19,126 bases of DNA from Isohypsibius dastychi (GCA_034696485.1 JAQIWT010000496.1:1-19126), one strand, 5' to 3'. Shown: positions 1 to 10,605, numbered from the stretch's first letter. The notes: a model not told the origin generated them from the sequence alone. Translations and numbers: made by a program.

Positions 1-240
1 ATTGGAACTTTCAATATGATAAGGCCCGAATATTGTTATCATATCAATATCATATCTATCATACTGGGCCAACACTAACCGTACAGACGGAGCGGCTGCA
101 TCGAAGCTGATAGGGTCCGCACCCCGTCTTCGACGGCCTATGCTATTAATTTAATCCCTAGGAAAGCGGGCCTTTACGAAACTTTGCGGGGAAGCCGATA
201 GAAAAGGAATGGCCTTAGATCACCACGAGGGGGCTCAAAT
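1..240. other. Left-edge stretch with stem-forming arms, no gene recognised
   Basis: No open frame of protein-like composition is visible here. The first 75 bases are A/T-rich and contain a perfect 7-bp inverted repeat, ATGATAA with TTATCAT, around a GGCCCGAATATTG loop. The GGCCC in that loop could pair with a GGGCC about 40 bases downstream. Around 90-200 the sequence is more GC-rich (GACGGAGCGG, CCCCGTCTTCGACGG). This could be a structured RNA, spacer DNA or chance. I tried to match it from memory to 18S, 28S, 5.8S and U2 RNA and could not. Confidence 0.25.
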
Positions 241-827
241 GTGCCTTAATAAAAAATCAGCTTTAATTTCCGTATTTAACTTTAGACTTTTGTGAATACG
301 ACGGGTATACGTTTGGGTAACGAATCCCTAGCGTAGGATACTCCACCCCCCCCCCCTAAACACTTGGTCAAACCACCCCAAAACGCTCAACGCCTTACGC
401 AGCGGGAAATCGGTCGCGTGGACCAGTCTGGTCCAGTGATCCAGTCCAGTGGCCTTTTAGCAGCGATAAGCGCCCAGCGGACATCGGCGTAAGTGCAAAT
501 GGTTTGCAGTGTGCGAATCAATGCTTGTTGTTGGTGTTTCGAGAACGTTGCTGCCTTTTTTCCTCGATGGAAACCGGATGAAAGCCAAACAACCCGAGCA
601 ACCGCCTGTAATCGCTCGATGAAGGGCGAAAGAAAAGTGGTGGGATGGTTTCTATTCAGATCGAGGGTACCATCAGCTTTCCGCAATTCACCCAACAGAG
701 AAATTGTCGTGGAGCTGCAACCATACTAGTATGTACACACACCGAGGAGCGAGATTGTTCGAACGAACTAAACCAGCCACACAATTTGCGAAGTACCAAC
801 AAACACTCACAACGCCAACACTCAGAT
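241..827. other. Intergenic stretch downstream of the transporter, no gene seen
   Basis: Short open frames exist on both strands but none has recognisable domains, splice context or sensible composition. The only low-complexity element is a run of eleven C at 346-356. Confidence 0.5.
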
Positions 828-833
828 TTTATT
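828..833 (-). terminator. Polyadenylation signal for the MFSD1-like gene
   Basis: TTTATT on the plus strand reads AATAAA on the minus strand, about 53 nt downstream of the transporter stop codon at 886-888. This position is normal for a metazoan poly(A) signal. Confidence 0.55.
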
Positions 834-885
834 TCACTCTTTTTCAAGCAGCTTAGAATCAAGCGTAAAAGGATGAAGACATTTA

Positions 886-2681
886 TCATATACTGCGTTG
901 TCCAAGGTTGCTTCTAAATGAAGCTTTTCTCAGAAGTGGATCACATTCTGATACAGCGTCCGTACATACTGGCAGTACGACGTGCCTCTTCCTCAGCCGA
1001 TGTTTCCCTTCTGCACATCTGTCTGAGTATATCGAAGCAAGAGCAAATACAAACGATACCGAAGCGGCTGTCGTAATTAAAGTAAAGAAATGCGACCACC
1101 TCGCTTCTAAATCGAATGTTGACTGATCGAGCAAGAATCCAGCAACCAAAAGCCAGGTCCCTGCAGCCAGCCCCTGCAGTCCCGAAGCCACACCCATTGC
1201 AACACCGACGGTATCATCAGACGTGACCACCGGAATAGCGCACCATACAGTTCCGATCATGAGAGCAAATGACAGTGCAGTTAGGGTGGTCATCAGAACA
1301 GCGTAGAGGATATCCATGCACGTCAGAAGTAGAGCAACCAGCAGTATAGTGCAAGTAGAGGCAAGGAGTAGAAGATCCAGGTAGCCGTATACATCGACGA
1401 ACCAACCGACGAATGGAGCGAGCAGGGCCACATCTGAAACCACACAGCTTTAAATCTCACCGTTCAGAACTACCATCTTCAAACCGAAACCCGATAGAAA
1501 GCTCCACTATGTCATAAACTGAAAAGCGATAGATACGCTCACGGAGAACGACAGCTATGCCCTTTTAGATCTCTGGTTTACCAAGTGAAAAAAAGAGTTT
1601 CTATTGTTCAGTCGTGACTTGAGACAGATTCTCAACTTGCCGAAGAATGTAACGACAGAAGTAGACAATCACCAAAACCAGCCCATACTTCGCTGTACCG
1701 ATAGCGATTTGAATCTCACCTGATATCACTCCAGAAACTAGGCCAGCTTTGGACTCCGTATAGCCATGGAGTTCCTATGTGGCAAGAAACCATCGGCAGT
1801 TTTTTTAACCGAGTGATTCGGTAGCATAACTTACGGTTAAGAGTTTGGGGAAGTCGGCCATCAGGGTGAATATAACTCCGTAGTAAAAGAATACCACAAC
1901 ACCCAGAATCCAGAAATCTCTTCCTAGTCTCATGATCTTATCAAACCCAAACTTCGAGTCTTCAATGTCATGAAGACGAATGGACATGTCAAGAGCAGTC
2001 GCCGCATGTTTGTTGTAGATATATCCAGACATTAACGACAACACCGGTCCGAGGAGGCCTATGCTGAACGTTATCCAAAGTGTGTTCTGAAGACCGGCTA
2101 CCTCCAGGATCCGTCCCACACTTGCATATGCCAAAACTGCCCCACAACGGCCTACTGAAATATATAAAGCGAAGGAAAATGCGAGTTCTTTTCCAGAAAA
2201 CCAATGTGCTTTCACTTGGTTGGACAGGATGATATTTGAGAAATATCCAATCGCAAAGATTGCCCTTCCTGTTGCCATCAGGGCAAATGTGCCAGTAGTC
2301 GAAGATACACAGGGTCCAACTGTGAAGAGCAGCCTGGAAATGCGTTGAGGTCAAGTTACAGGCTTTCGTGAAGCGTAGAATACCGTACATGCCACAAAGC
2401 AGCAAGGATGCGTTAAGAACGGATACCATCCAGACTCCGAGTCTCCCGATGAGAAATCCCGTTAGAAACGATGTAACTCCCCCAGTCCAAAAGTGCAGAA
2501 CGTACAATCCATTGAATTGCGATGAGGTGAAGGTCTTACATGCCAAATCTCGACCATCTAAACACTCATCAGCGTAACCAGAAAGCCTGGCTACCAGAAC
2601 GCTTGTTTGGTCAACAATGAGCTCTCCGCCAAAGAAGGACAAGCTGGAGAAAAAAAGGAAAATCCATCGGTAACCTATCAT
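886..2681 (-). CDS. MFSD1-like major facilitator superfamily transporter (4 exons, 461 aa)
   Basis: Exons on the minus strand are 2681-2384, 2319-1835, 1774-1720 and 1433-886. The introns are 64, 60 and 286 nt, all GT-AG, and the phases (1, 0, 1) join to exactly 461 residues; human MFSD1 is about 465. Family landmarks recalled from MFSD1 line up: an ATGRAIFAIG segment in TM4, then HWFSGKELAFSFAL after it (MFSD1 has SWFKGKELNLVFGL), an LSL helix closing the first half, and APFVGWFVD and AAGTWLLVAGFLLD segments in the second half. MFSD1 is a lysosomal exporter of dipeptides and cationic amino acids; the same role here is inference from homology. The C-terminal tail carries ECDPLL (residues 442-447), a match to the [DE]xxxL[LI] lysosomal sorting signal. 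ATG 2681 is close to TM1, leaving almost no cytosolic N-terminus. The frame stays open upstream to a possible acceptor near 2721, so a further 5' exon is possible. An SLC43-type or other MFS carrier is less likely. Confidence 0.85.
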
Positions 2682-3554
2682 GTTCTTACTGGAGTTTATA
2701 CAATCATGGTCCCGAGTGCTGGAATTTGTTTATTTTTGTACTTGGTAGTTATACTGCTTTTGGTCCCTAGGCGCTTTTTGTCGCTAGATGGTTTGTCGAT
2801 GCTTGTGATTCATTTTTATCTTTCATGAGGAACTATGCTGCAGGGTGGTAAAAGCAGTGAAAGAGCCAAACCGCGAGAAACACGGCAGCCGACTTTCAGA
2901 TCGCTTTGTTCATTCGGAGCGCTTGTTATCCACACCAGGTCCACACGTCGCTGCAGTGACAAATGTTGTTGTGACTTTTTTCCCATTTGCAACTGCAAGT
3001 GACAGAACACGCCAGAACTGCAGGCGAAGCGCAAGGAATCCAACATCGATGTCCGCAGTTCCAACTGCAACATTGAGAAAAGGCACTGCATTGTTTTATG
3101 ACACAGTTATCGAGATGTCGCTTTCAGTTAGTAGCCTTTGCTTGAAGTGCGTGAATATCGAGGAAGTTTGGATAAACTTGGGTGAATCAATGGAGCAAGA
3201 ACAATCAGCGGAAGAAAGTCAGGATAATCCAATCGTTGGTCATTCTTTTCAAGATTCCCATCCCCATCCCGCAGCTGCAGAACCACTACAACAGTATTTA
3301 TTTGAGGCCATCTTTGTGAATTTCGACGTGCCAAAAACGGCCATCCGGAAATGTGTTGTTTTGGCGTGATCCATGACCCTGATTCGAAATCAATTCGAAC
3401 ACTGTGGTCCGGCTTACTTTGCTGCTCGACGTTAGTTTGCTACGTTTAACAACAAAAACATTCTACGTTCAAGTTCTCTTTGTGACAACGGCACTGCAGC
3501 TGAGTTGCCCATCTAAATGCAAAATTCTTCGCTATTTACCTTTGATATTCGAAA
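2682..3554. promoter_or_regulatory. Divergent intergenic region between the transporter and the coiled-coil gene
   Basis: The two flanking genes are read away from each other, so this ~870-bp interval should hold both promoters. I see no clear TATA box. A 174-codon open frame at 2845-3369 lacks family similarity and a good downstream splice partner. Its last part, from ATG 3190 (MEQEQSAEESQDN), is acidic and polar and could be an alternative first exon of the coiled-coil gene. Confidence 0.4.
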
Positions 3555-5304
3555 ATGGTTTGGAATCTTATCTGCTTCCGAAAAATGGTGATTCTGTTTT
3601 GTGAACTACACATTCACAAATGCCTTCACGCAATTTCTTGTTTCAGCCACCGAAGCGTAGATTACAAAGCAGATACACATCAATGTCTCTCTTACCGGCC
3701 CATGTCGCTAAAAGTTGTCAGACTGACAGTAATCAGTCACCACTGGTCCAGTTCCAGAATAAGTTAGCCACTATACCCGAAGACGCCGTTCTGCAGTCTC
3801 AGAGTGCAATCTCTGTTCCCATCTCAAGCAGTAAGCCTAGTCTCATCCTTCTGATGTCCACAGATCTCATTTTGTTCAGCATCCGTGGCAAGTGCATACA
3901 GCTCGGAAGCCTACACGGAGTCCAGCTCAGAGAAAGCATCCACAGTCCCAATCTCTAGTTCGGAGGAATCAGCCCTTACCAATTCCACCGAAAGTAGAAG
4001 TGACAGCCTGACGAAGAAGGAAATCGGTGGACTGTCTGAAAAGCTTCGTGTCTCGGAGCTAAGAAACCATGAGCTCTGCTCAACTCACACTGCATTACTT
4101 GAAAAGCTGGCCCTTGCCGAAGAGCTGTGCATCAGCAACGAAAAACTATACGAGGAAGAAAGTAACTGTCTCTCTATCTCTCGAATTTTGATTTTATATC
4201 GTGACAATTAAGTTTCAAGAGAAAGAATGGCGTCAACAGCTCGATGACATGAACAGTAATGCCAAAAAACTTCGGCTCCACGTTCGGGAACTGCAAGCTG
4301 ACCAGGCAACCTTGAAGAAGAACTCAGCTGAGAATCAAAGTGAGCTGGAACGAATGGCGGGAATAAACACCGAGCTTAGAAGCCATCTGGGATCGCACCA
4401 GGAGATGGTCACCAAGCTAAGCTCCGCACCCGACGTATCGGATTTTGTGGCACTCAGTTCCGAGAAGATCAAAGTTGCAGCCGAGAACCAGCAACTGCAT
4501 AAAGAGATGCCGGTCAGACCCCATGTTTCTAGTTTTTTCTTTTTTAGCAAATTTGTCGTGATCCAGGAACTGCAAGCTCGCGTGGGCTCACTGAATAACA
4601 CCTTGCTCAAGCTTACGCAGGAACAGGTGGTCTGGGCAGTGGAGAAGGAAAAGCTGTCATGTGAGCTGGGTTTTATGCATAAAGAGCTGGCTGGGAAAGA
4701 GCTAGTATACCAAGAAAGCATTCGTTCCATCAGCCAAAAGCATAAAGACACCCTTGAACAAATGGAAAGTTATGTGCGATCGGTAGCAAACTCGACCAAC
4801 AAGGCGCTAGCAGATCAGAAGGAGCAGATTGCAAAATTGATTTCAACGTAAGGGCCACTCTTAATGAATCATTGTTGTCTATCTGTAGTGTTTTGTAGTA
4901 ACGAACTATTGGCTGAACAAGTTGCGGAAACAAAAGCAGCTCTTCTAGAAAATTCAGCAAGGGGGAAAGAACGATACACCAGTCTGGAAATGACCAATGC
5001 GCTTTTAAACGAAAAAATTCGGTAAGCAAGGTGCATAGTGATCTAATGGAATGAGCAAACGAGGAATAGCGCCGGAACGAGGATGGTTACTACGAAAATA
5101 GCGCCTCTCCTACAAATGTACTCGTAACAACTCCGTGCCCTGACATCCCATTTTTTGCATTGCAGTCATCTGCAGACGGACATTGTACGTTATAGAAACC
5201 TACTCGACTCACTTAACAACAGACGCTACCGCTACAAACTCCACGAACCGACATCGCTGGAGGAGCCCACCGAACAACCAGAGGGCTCCGTATTGACCGT
5301 TTGA
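3555..5304 (+). CDS. Coiled-coil protein of unknown identity (7 exons, ~444 aa)
   Basis: The best model has exons 3555-3587, 3647-3830, 3880-4161, 4220-4512, 4567-4847, 4899-5021 and 5166-5304. All phases join. Introns are 59, 49, 58, 54, 51 and 144 nt. Residues 1-20 are basic (PPKRR). A Ser/Thr-rich, presumably disordered stretch with SCQTD follows to about residue 120. From there to about residue 415 the protein is almost continuous heptad-like coiled coil rich in E, K, L and Q, with blocks such as EWRQQLDDMNSNAKKL and HKELAGKELVYQ. The tail is acidic and ends GSVLTV, a possible class II PDZ ligand. This organisation is typical of golgins and centrosomal scaffolds; I do not recognise the family. 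The intron at 4162-4219 ends in AAG rather than CAG. The first exon is the weakest part: ATG 3555 has a good context (GAAAATGG), but a start at 3190 with a longer intron is an alternative. The exon 4/5 junction is discussed in the findings. Confidence 0.7.
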
Positions 5305-6394
5305 GTAATTCTAGAACTGATCTCGCCAGATCTGGTTAGATCGTGTTTTTTTTGGGTGTTGCTTCGTCTGAATAATGATCCTCGAGTAGCTGTCATACTG
5401 ATCAATCGAACTTCGAAGAGAAATGGTATAGGATATTTACTGGACAGGTGCTGAGTGACCAGAAAGCTGTTTGTCTCACGCTCATGTAGGATGCGTAGAT
5501 ATGGAACCATTCGGATGAATAAATTGCGAGCTATTTAGTAACAAGCATTCATTGCACCATTACGCCGTGCATCTACCGTTCTTCGCCTTCAGTCGGTTGA
5601 CCCAGAAATTTTCGCGGTCCCTCCCTCCTAGCAAGCCACCTGGGTAGTAAGCTCGACAGCACATCCACACTGTACTGACTTCAAAAGGTCACCAGCAGAA
5701 AACGTTTTGCTTGTGGTGCCAAGCACGGTCATGGGTTTGAATTGGGGTTCGAAGTTTTTTGTACTTTTTTAATTTGCTGCATTAACTAAGAACTACACTG
5801 CTATACATAGCTCTGCACGATTTTTAGCAGAAAATTGTGTTAGTTAGCCTCACGATGAATTTTGCTGATACGGGATATTCACATTGTCAAAAAGTGTCAA
5901 GAATGATACCGCGTTATCTAGTCGTTTCCGACTCGTATCAAATCATGAAATGTTAGCCCACCCAAAGAGCAGCTGGAACTCGAGAAGGCCCCTGAGAACA
6001 AGATCTCCCGGACCACTTTCCTTCTTGCTTCTCAAAAAAGCAGGCTCGTTTGTTTTCGTAAGTAAGACGAGATGTTAAGAAGACGGGCAGCCTGCGCGTA
6101 ATCTCAGCCCGGCCATCCATCCATTCCACTCTAGAGAGCTGGCAAATGGAAAGGAAGCAAATGCAGCCCCGCCACCAGGCTATTACGCAATCGCGCCGCA
6201 CTTATAATCCGATTTCGCGAGATCTGCATAGGCTGGCCAGATCGATGGGCTGGGGGTAGACTATCGATTGACATTGCCCAAATGACGTCAGCACCACAAA
6301 TTCTTTCCTTACAGTCACAAAAAAGAAGGATAGGAAGGAAGGAAAACGCACAGTGATTCCTGAAACTCGTCCTTAGCGCTGCTTTTGCCAAGCT
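5305..6394. other. Intergenic stretch between coiled-coil and carbonic anhydrase genes
   Basis: Apart from the 3' untranslated part of the coiled-coil gene (to about 5540), I see no gene here. The open frames on both strands have no recognisable motifs and no consistent splice sites. Confidence 0.5.
5518..5523 (+). terminator. Polyadenylation signal for the coiled-coil gene
   Basis: AATAAA lies about 214 nt after the stop codon at 5302-5304 and is the first such hexamer I find downstream on this strand. Confidence 0.5.
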
Positions 6395-6400
6395 TATAAA
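6395..6400 (+). promoter_or_regulatory. TATA box of the carbonic anhydrase gene
   Basis: TATAAA (context AGCTTATAAAGAG) lies 98 nt upstream of the predicted start ATG at 6498. A transcription start about 30 nt downstream would give a leader of about 70 nt. Confidence 0.45.
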
Positions 6401-6497
6401 GAGTAATTTGCAAGAGTCCGATGTGGTCGCTCGACTGGAATTTCTGGCTCTTTTCGTCACGGGACACTTAACGCCGATTACTCCTTCATCAATTATC

Positions 6498-9091
6498 ATG
6501 TTTTTCTGGCTCATTCTGACGCTCCTGCTGATTTCAGGTAAGATAAAGTGAAACAACTAATATTGGTGCTAAAAATGAAAATGCACGATTTCGCCGCATC
6601 GCATCTGTTGACCTTCAGCGTAAATCGATATAGTCAGCTGGGGACGGGCTGGACGGGTACTAATTTGCACTGAAAGTGTATTTTTGTGACGCCGATTTTC
6701 ACTCGCTGTGCGTGGGTGGTTGATGCATCGGCTTTGAACTTCAAGATGCTTTTTCGTCCCAGCAAAAACTGTCTCGTGTTGCATCATGATATTCGATGCG
6801 GAGAAAAATGAGCGTGCCCTCAAATCGACCGTGAAATGTCCCCGAATTACAGTTTCGCTCTCCAAACTGGTTTTGTTGAGACGTGAAGAAAAAAGATTGA
6901 TTTGAATATTCCTGGTTGGATTGCAAGTGGGAAGCAGCTTGATTTCTGATCACGCTTTTTGCTTTAGCGAATTTTCTCAAGCGCAATCGATCTTCTTCTT
7001 GAATGTGGGAATTCAGGGTTTCAAGCAATACCGATTCAATAATCACGTTAATACAAAAAGCACGTACTTGAAAAAAACAGACTTTGTTGTTTTTCTCGGA
7101 TAATGTTTGCTGTTGTCCACAAAAGCGGAGTGTGTTTGAATTCAAAAGTGTTTGATGGTTCCGGTGAAAGTGCTTCACTTTCCGGGTCGGCATAATCAAT
7201 AGTCTTTTCTTTCGGGCTTTTATGTAATCACCTTTTTCAATTCCCTTTTCAAAATTCATCTATGATGTCTCTCCTACTTTGCAGCTACCGATATACTTGA
7301 TGCTCAAAGCCAGAGTGATTGGGGATACTCCGACGGTAAGAATGCGCGGCATCGATTTGGATTATTTGTCGGTTTGCCGAAAATCCAATTCAATTACTAC
7401 CCTGTTACGTGATTTTAGGCGCCGGGGGTCCGGGACATTGGCAGAGTACATACCCTGCCTGTGGCCGCGCACACCAAAGTCCGATAAATTTCGATACGCT
7501 AACAATTGGAGAGGACACGACATTAGGACGCATTCAGTTTATTGACTATGATGAGGCGCCACCGAACAGCCAATGGCAAATACTCAACAATGGACATACA
7601 GGCAAGAAACACTCTTGATTAAGGAATGCTGATCCGTGTTAATGAAGCAACGAATACAATATCCCGCTTTGTGTTTATCAAGGGGATACCACATGGTTGA
7701 AGATGAGGCTGATTCAAAAGATGAAGCGCTGTATGAGATTCTGAAGTTAATTGGCTGTTGCCGTTAGGGATCATCATGATCTTGCAATCTTTCACCTGAT
7801 CACTGATTAGCATTCCAATTAGCTCCACATGCACATAACAGCCCCTCTTTCATAAATTTCTCTGAAAGCCCCTTTCACGAATTATCAAAATATCGTTGCA
7901 GAAAGCGGAATGTTTTTCCAGTTTGTTGTGTGTAAGTTAATCTGATGACCTCCCTCCCCTGGCAGTGTTGAATGGGACGAAAATAGTTTTTACAAAACTA
8001 TGAGCTTACAATCACCAGATTTTGGTTCAAAATATCGCAACACATTTCGAAACAACATGAGTGACCGTTGAAAAGCCACAGCAACGTGATGCGTTATTTT
8101 CAAAAATGCCTGAGTCATAAAAACGCTATATTTTGGACCAGAATCAAGGTTCGATATTTCAGTGACATTGAAAGCGGATTACACATGCCCGCCCCAGATC
8201 CAGGGCGGTAGTCTGAACGCCAAATATCAGCTTATGCAAGTGCATTTCCATTGGAGTCACGTCGATTTTCGCGGCTCGGAGCATCATCTGGATGGCCGTC
8301 AGTATCCATTAGAGGTACAGACTCCTCAATAAAGTAGCTCATCGATTACAATCTCTACATTTTCCTTTCTCAGATGCACATAGTTCACAAGCGGCGCAAC
8401 CGAAGTCAAGCACAAATCCAAGCCGACGAGATCGGTCTGGCCGTCATCGGAATCTTTTTCGAACTGGGCAATAGTCCCAACGACCATTTAACGCCCATCA
8501 CGAATATCTTACATCTAATCGAGAATCCCGGGGGTATGATTAGCCGTATAGTCAAACGGCAGCACATAACGAGGTTATTCTGATCGAATTACAGTTGCCC
8601 AGAACGTGACCTTAGAGGGATTCAATCTGCACTCTCTCATGCCACACATCCCGGATTACTTTCGTTATAACGGCTCGCTCACCACCCCGCCGTGTGATAC
8701 TATTGTTCAGTGGTCTGTTATGCGTCAGCCAATTCGAGTCTCCAGACGTCAGGTAACATGAAAATGTTGACCTCAAATAAACAAAACAAATCGAATCAAG
8801 TCAAAGAGTTTTTTCGCAATTTTAAACCCAGCCATCATTTGAGACCACGGTTTTAAGTACTGGCCTTGTTTTCAGATGGAAGCTTTCCGATCTCTCAGAG
8901 CTCAAGTTCCAGGCAATAATACTGCCCCGGTATTGATCAGCGATAATTTCCGACCTGTGCAGCCGGTTGCTGGCCGAAAGGTCATCTATTATGCCTCCTA
9001 TTCTTCCAAAGCCCTGTCGATCTCCTCATCGACCCTCCTTCTCTTGTCAGTGATCTCAGTGAATGTCCTCCGCGCAAATCAAAAGCTGTGA
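6498..9091 (+). CDS. Alpha-class carbonic anhydrase, secreted or membrane-tethered (7 exons, 319 aa)
   Basis: It catalyses CO2 + H2O to bicarbonate + H+. Exons are 6498-6537, 7285-7335, 7419-7601, 8163-8314, 8374-8533, 8595-8752 and 8876-9091, with all phases consistent. Exon 1 encodes a signal peptide (MFFWLILTLLLISG). The mature domain opens with DWGYSDG, then YPACGRAHQSPINF. The proton-shuttle His is in NNGHT, zinc ligands are the two His of VHFHWS and the third in EMHIVH, the gatekeeper Glu and Thr are in GSEH and SLTTPPC, and the Cys of YPACG and TTPPC can form the extracellular disulfide. NFRPVQP closes the domain. All key residues are present, so it should be active. A C-terminal hydrophobic stretch (SSSTLLLLSVISVNVL) followed by RANQKL suggests a GPI signal or a membrane anchor, as in CA IV/XIV-type enzymes; the polar end makes GPI less certain. 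Intron 3 (7602-8162) starts with GC. Intron 1 is 747 nt. I am very sure of the family and fairly sure of every junction. Confidence 0.93.
7166..7182. repeat. Short hairpin in carbonic anhydrase intron 1
   Basis: GAAAGTG and CACTTTC are perfect 7-bp inverted arms around a CTT loop. It lies inside the 747-nt first intron. It may be chance; no function is implied. Confidence 0.3.
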
Positions 9092-9344
9092 AAGATGTTT
9101 GTTCGCGAAGGATGAAAAGAGTTATTTTGAGGAGCGTTCTAGAACTGAATGTTTGCTTCCAACAAAAGAGTTTACGAAATTTGACCAAAACATGATTCTC
9201 GATATGTGATCTGTCTGGCGGCACTTCGGGAGTGCGACGTATCTATGCATCTCTCTCTCTTGGCACACTAATTGCCAATCTAGCAAACTTACTGGTATTT
9301 ATTGATGTTGGCGATCTCCCCGAAGGCATGGTAACAAATCCCGA

Positions 9345-9350
9345 AATAAA
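9345..9350 (+). terminator. Candidate polyadenylation signal for the carbonic anhydrase gene
   Basis: AATAAA lies 254 nt after the stop codon at 9089-9091 and about 150 nt before the proposed start of the next gene on the same strand. Confidence 0.4.
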
Positions 9351-9501
9351 AGCCCGAGTATCAATGACGAACAACATTTCATCGAATCAGTTGAAAACAT
9401 CATTAGAGCCAAGAATACACTGCACCTTCACTTATGTTTTATATTTCGTGAATATTCAAGCAAGAAACTCGCATAGGTGGAAAAACATCCCTAGTGTAGC
9501 G

Positions 9502-10441
9502 ATGTGCGGTGAATTGTAAGTGTGCTCATCTGATCGTCAGCGCTGTTTGATAATGCCGCTGAAACTTCATCGTCGCGCGAGAGGACATCAGTGGTCGATC
9601 GCCGATATACACTTTCCCAATCTCTTAGTAACGCACGGCCAAGTTGATTATTCCACATGTACAATATAAAGAGCTTTTCGAAAAACTGCTTATAGGGAAG
9701 TTGTACTAACGTTAAAATACAGAATACCAAACTGTCTTACTCTACTACCCTATCCTGGGCGCTTGCCTTTCCACAAGACGGTTACCGCCTCTCCAAACTG
9801 CACGGGAAGGTAACAACAACAACAACAACACCGTCGAAAATAGCAGCAGAACCCACAAGGAAAATGCACTCGATCAGCTGGCTATTAAGACCCTGGAGAA
9901 TGAAAACTATCGACCAAACCTATCCGAAACCAGCATTATTATTCCACCTCGTCACCCTGCTATTCCACTCTCTAATGTCAGTGCGTTCCACCATCATCCC
10001 CAAAGTGGATTGTCTAATAGATCCCCCTCCAATATGCACCTCCTTGCTGGCCGACCTTTCAAAGTACAATCCACGACATTATCTGTCCAGTCATATGCTT
10101 CGACCAGTTCTAGACTGTCAGCACAAAGCGGACTTCGCAGAGTGCCCAGTCAGCTGGAGGTCGATATCGCCCATTCTCAGGTTCTTGAGGTGGCTAGTGT
10201 TATGCTCATGAATGTGGAAGAGATCATGAATCGTGGGGAGAAACTGGAGAGTTTGGGTGCAAGGGCTGATCAGCTTGCCAACCATGCACAATTGTTTACA
10301 CAGACATCGAAAAAAGTCAGAAATATGTTCTGGTGGAAGAACAAGAAATACACTTTTGGTATTATTGCGGCTGTGATTTTGCTTGTAGTTGTTTTATTGG
10401 TTGTGTTTCTGGTAGTGAAACCTGGCAACATATCGATATAA
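9502..10441 (+). CDS. R-SNARE, synaptobrevin/VAMP family, with long polar N-terminus (about 225 aa, 5' end uncertain)
   Basis: The certain part is the C-terminal half of a frame open to the stop at 10439-10441. It holds a SNARE helix with NVEEIMNRGEKLESL; the Arg encoded at 10232-10234 sits where VAMPs have the zero-layer Arg. A juxtamembrane FWWKNKKY (VAMPs have YWWKN) follows, then a ~24-residue hydrophobic anchor (IIAAVILLVVVLLVVFLVV) and a short KPGNISI tail. It would act in vesicle fusion as a tail-anchored v-SNARE. Ahead of the helix lie about 130 residues rich in N, S, T, H and P, including an Asn6 run from an (AAC)6 tract, with no longin domain seen; most VAMPs are much shorter. The best 5' model is exon 9502-9515 (ATG, donor TT|GTAAGT) joined in phase to 9778-10441 after an acceptor ending CACAAG. 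An alternative uses exons 9541-9628 and 9723 onward with a missing first exon. The only in-frame ATG inside the last exon is at 10034. Confidence 0.75.
9812..9829 (+). repeat. (AAC)6 microsatellite inside the SNARE gene
   Basis: Six perfect AAC units. In the SNARE frame they encode Asn6; in the frame one base later (starting on the second base of each unit) they encode Thr6, and that frame is also open here. Confidence 0.85.
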
Positions 10442-10605
10442 ATCAACCTTTCTTTTGGTTTTGCCAGGATACACCCGTTGATATCGTCTTTAGTATCATA
10501 TCCAGTTACCTGCTCACCGTTTTTGCTCTGCACACAATGCTTCTTCAACGCCGTACATTGTTTCGCACGATAGTTCTGCAAAGCCCACTTGCGTGCTATG
10601 GTATT

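Noticed and set aside
346-356. Run of eleven C
   Set aside because: A homopolymer with no associated element; possibly a sequencing-length uncertainty.
2320-2383. Read-through frame or a 26/38-nt intron in the transporter
   Set aside because: The 64-nt intron is in phase and gives the same residue spacing as MFSD1 between the Cys before the loop and the Gly-Arg of TM4; the shorter options shift frame or add residues.
2845-3369. 174-codon plus-strand frame as a separate gene
   Set aside because: Its composition is unlike a folded protein, it has no motif, and it lies in a divergent promoter region. Only its 3' part might be an alternative exon.
4335-4751. 138-codon minus-strand Ser-rich frame
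   Set aside because: It is the complement of the coiled-coil exons, which have consistent splicing and heptads on the plus strand.
7902-7985. Extra carbonic anhydrase exons at 7902-7931 and from 7966
   Set aside because: They would need a 34-nt intron and a poor GTTTTT donor, and would insert unfamiliar residues after NNGHT. Joining 7601 to 8163 gives the expected family sequence.
9516-9540. 25-nt intron linking ATG 9502 to an exon at 9541
   Set aside because: It is far shorter than any supported intron here (49 nt minimum) and the phases do not match.
9864-10211. Plus-strand frame MHSISWLLRPW... as a gene
   Set aside because: It overlaps the SNARE exon in another frame, has no family similarity, and the SNARE frame is clearly coding through most of this DNA.
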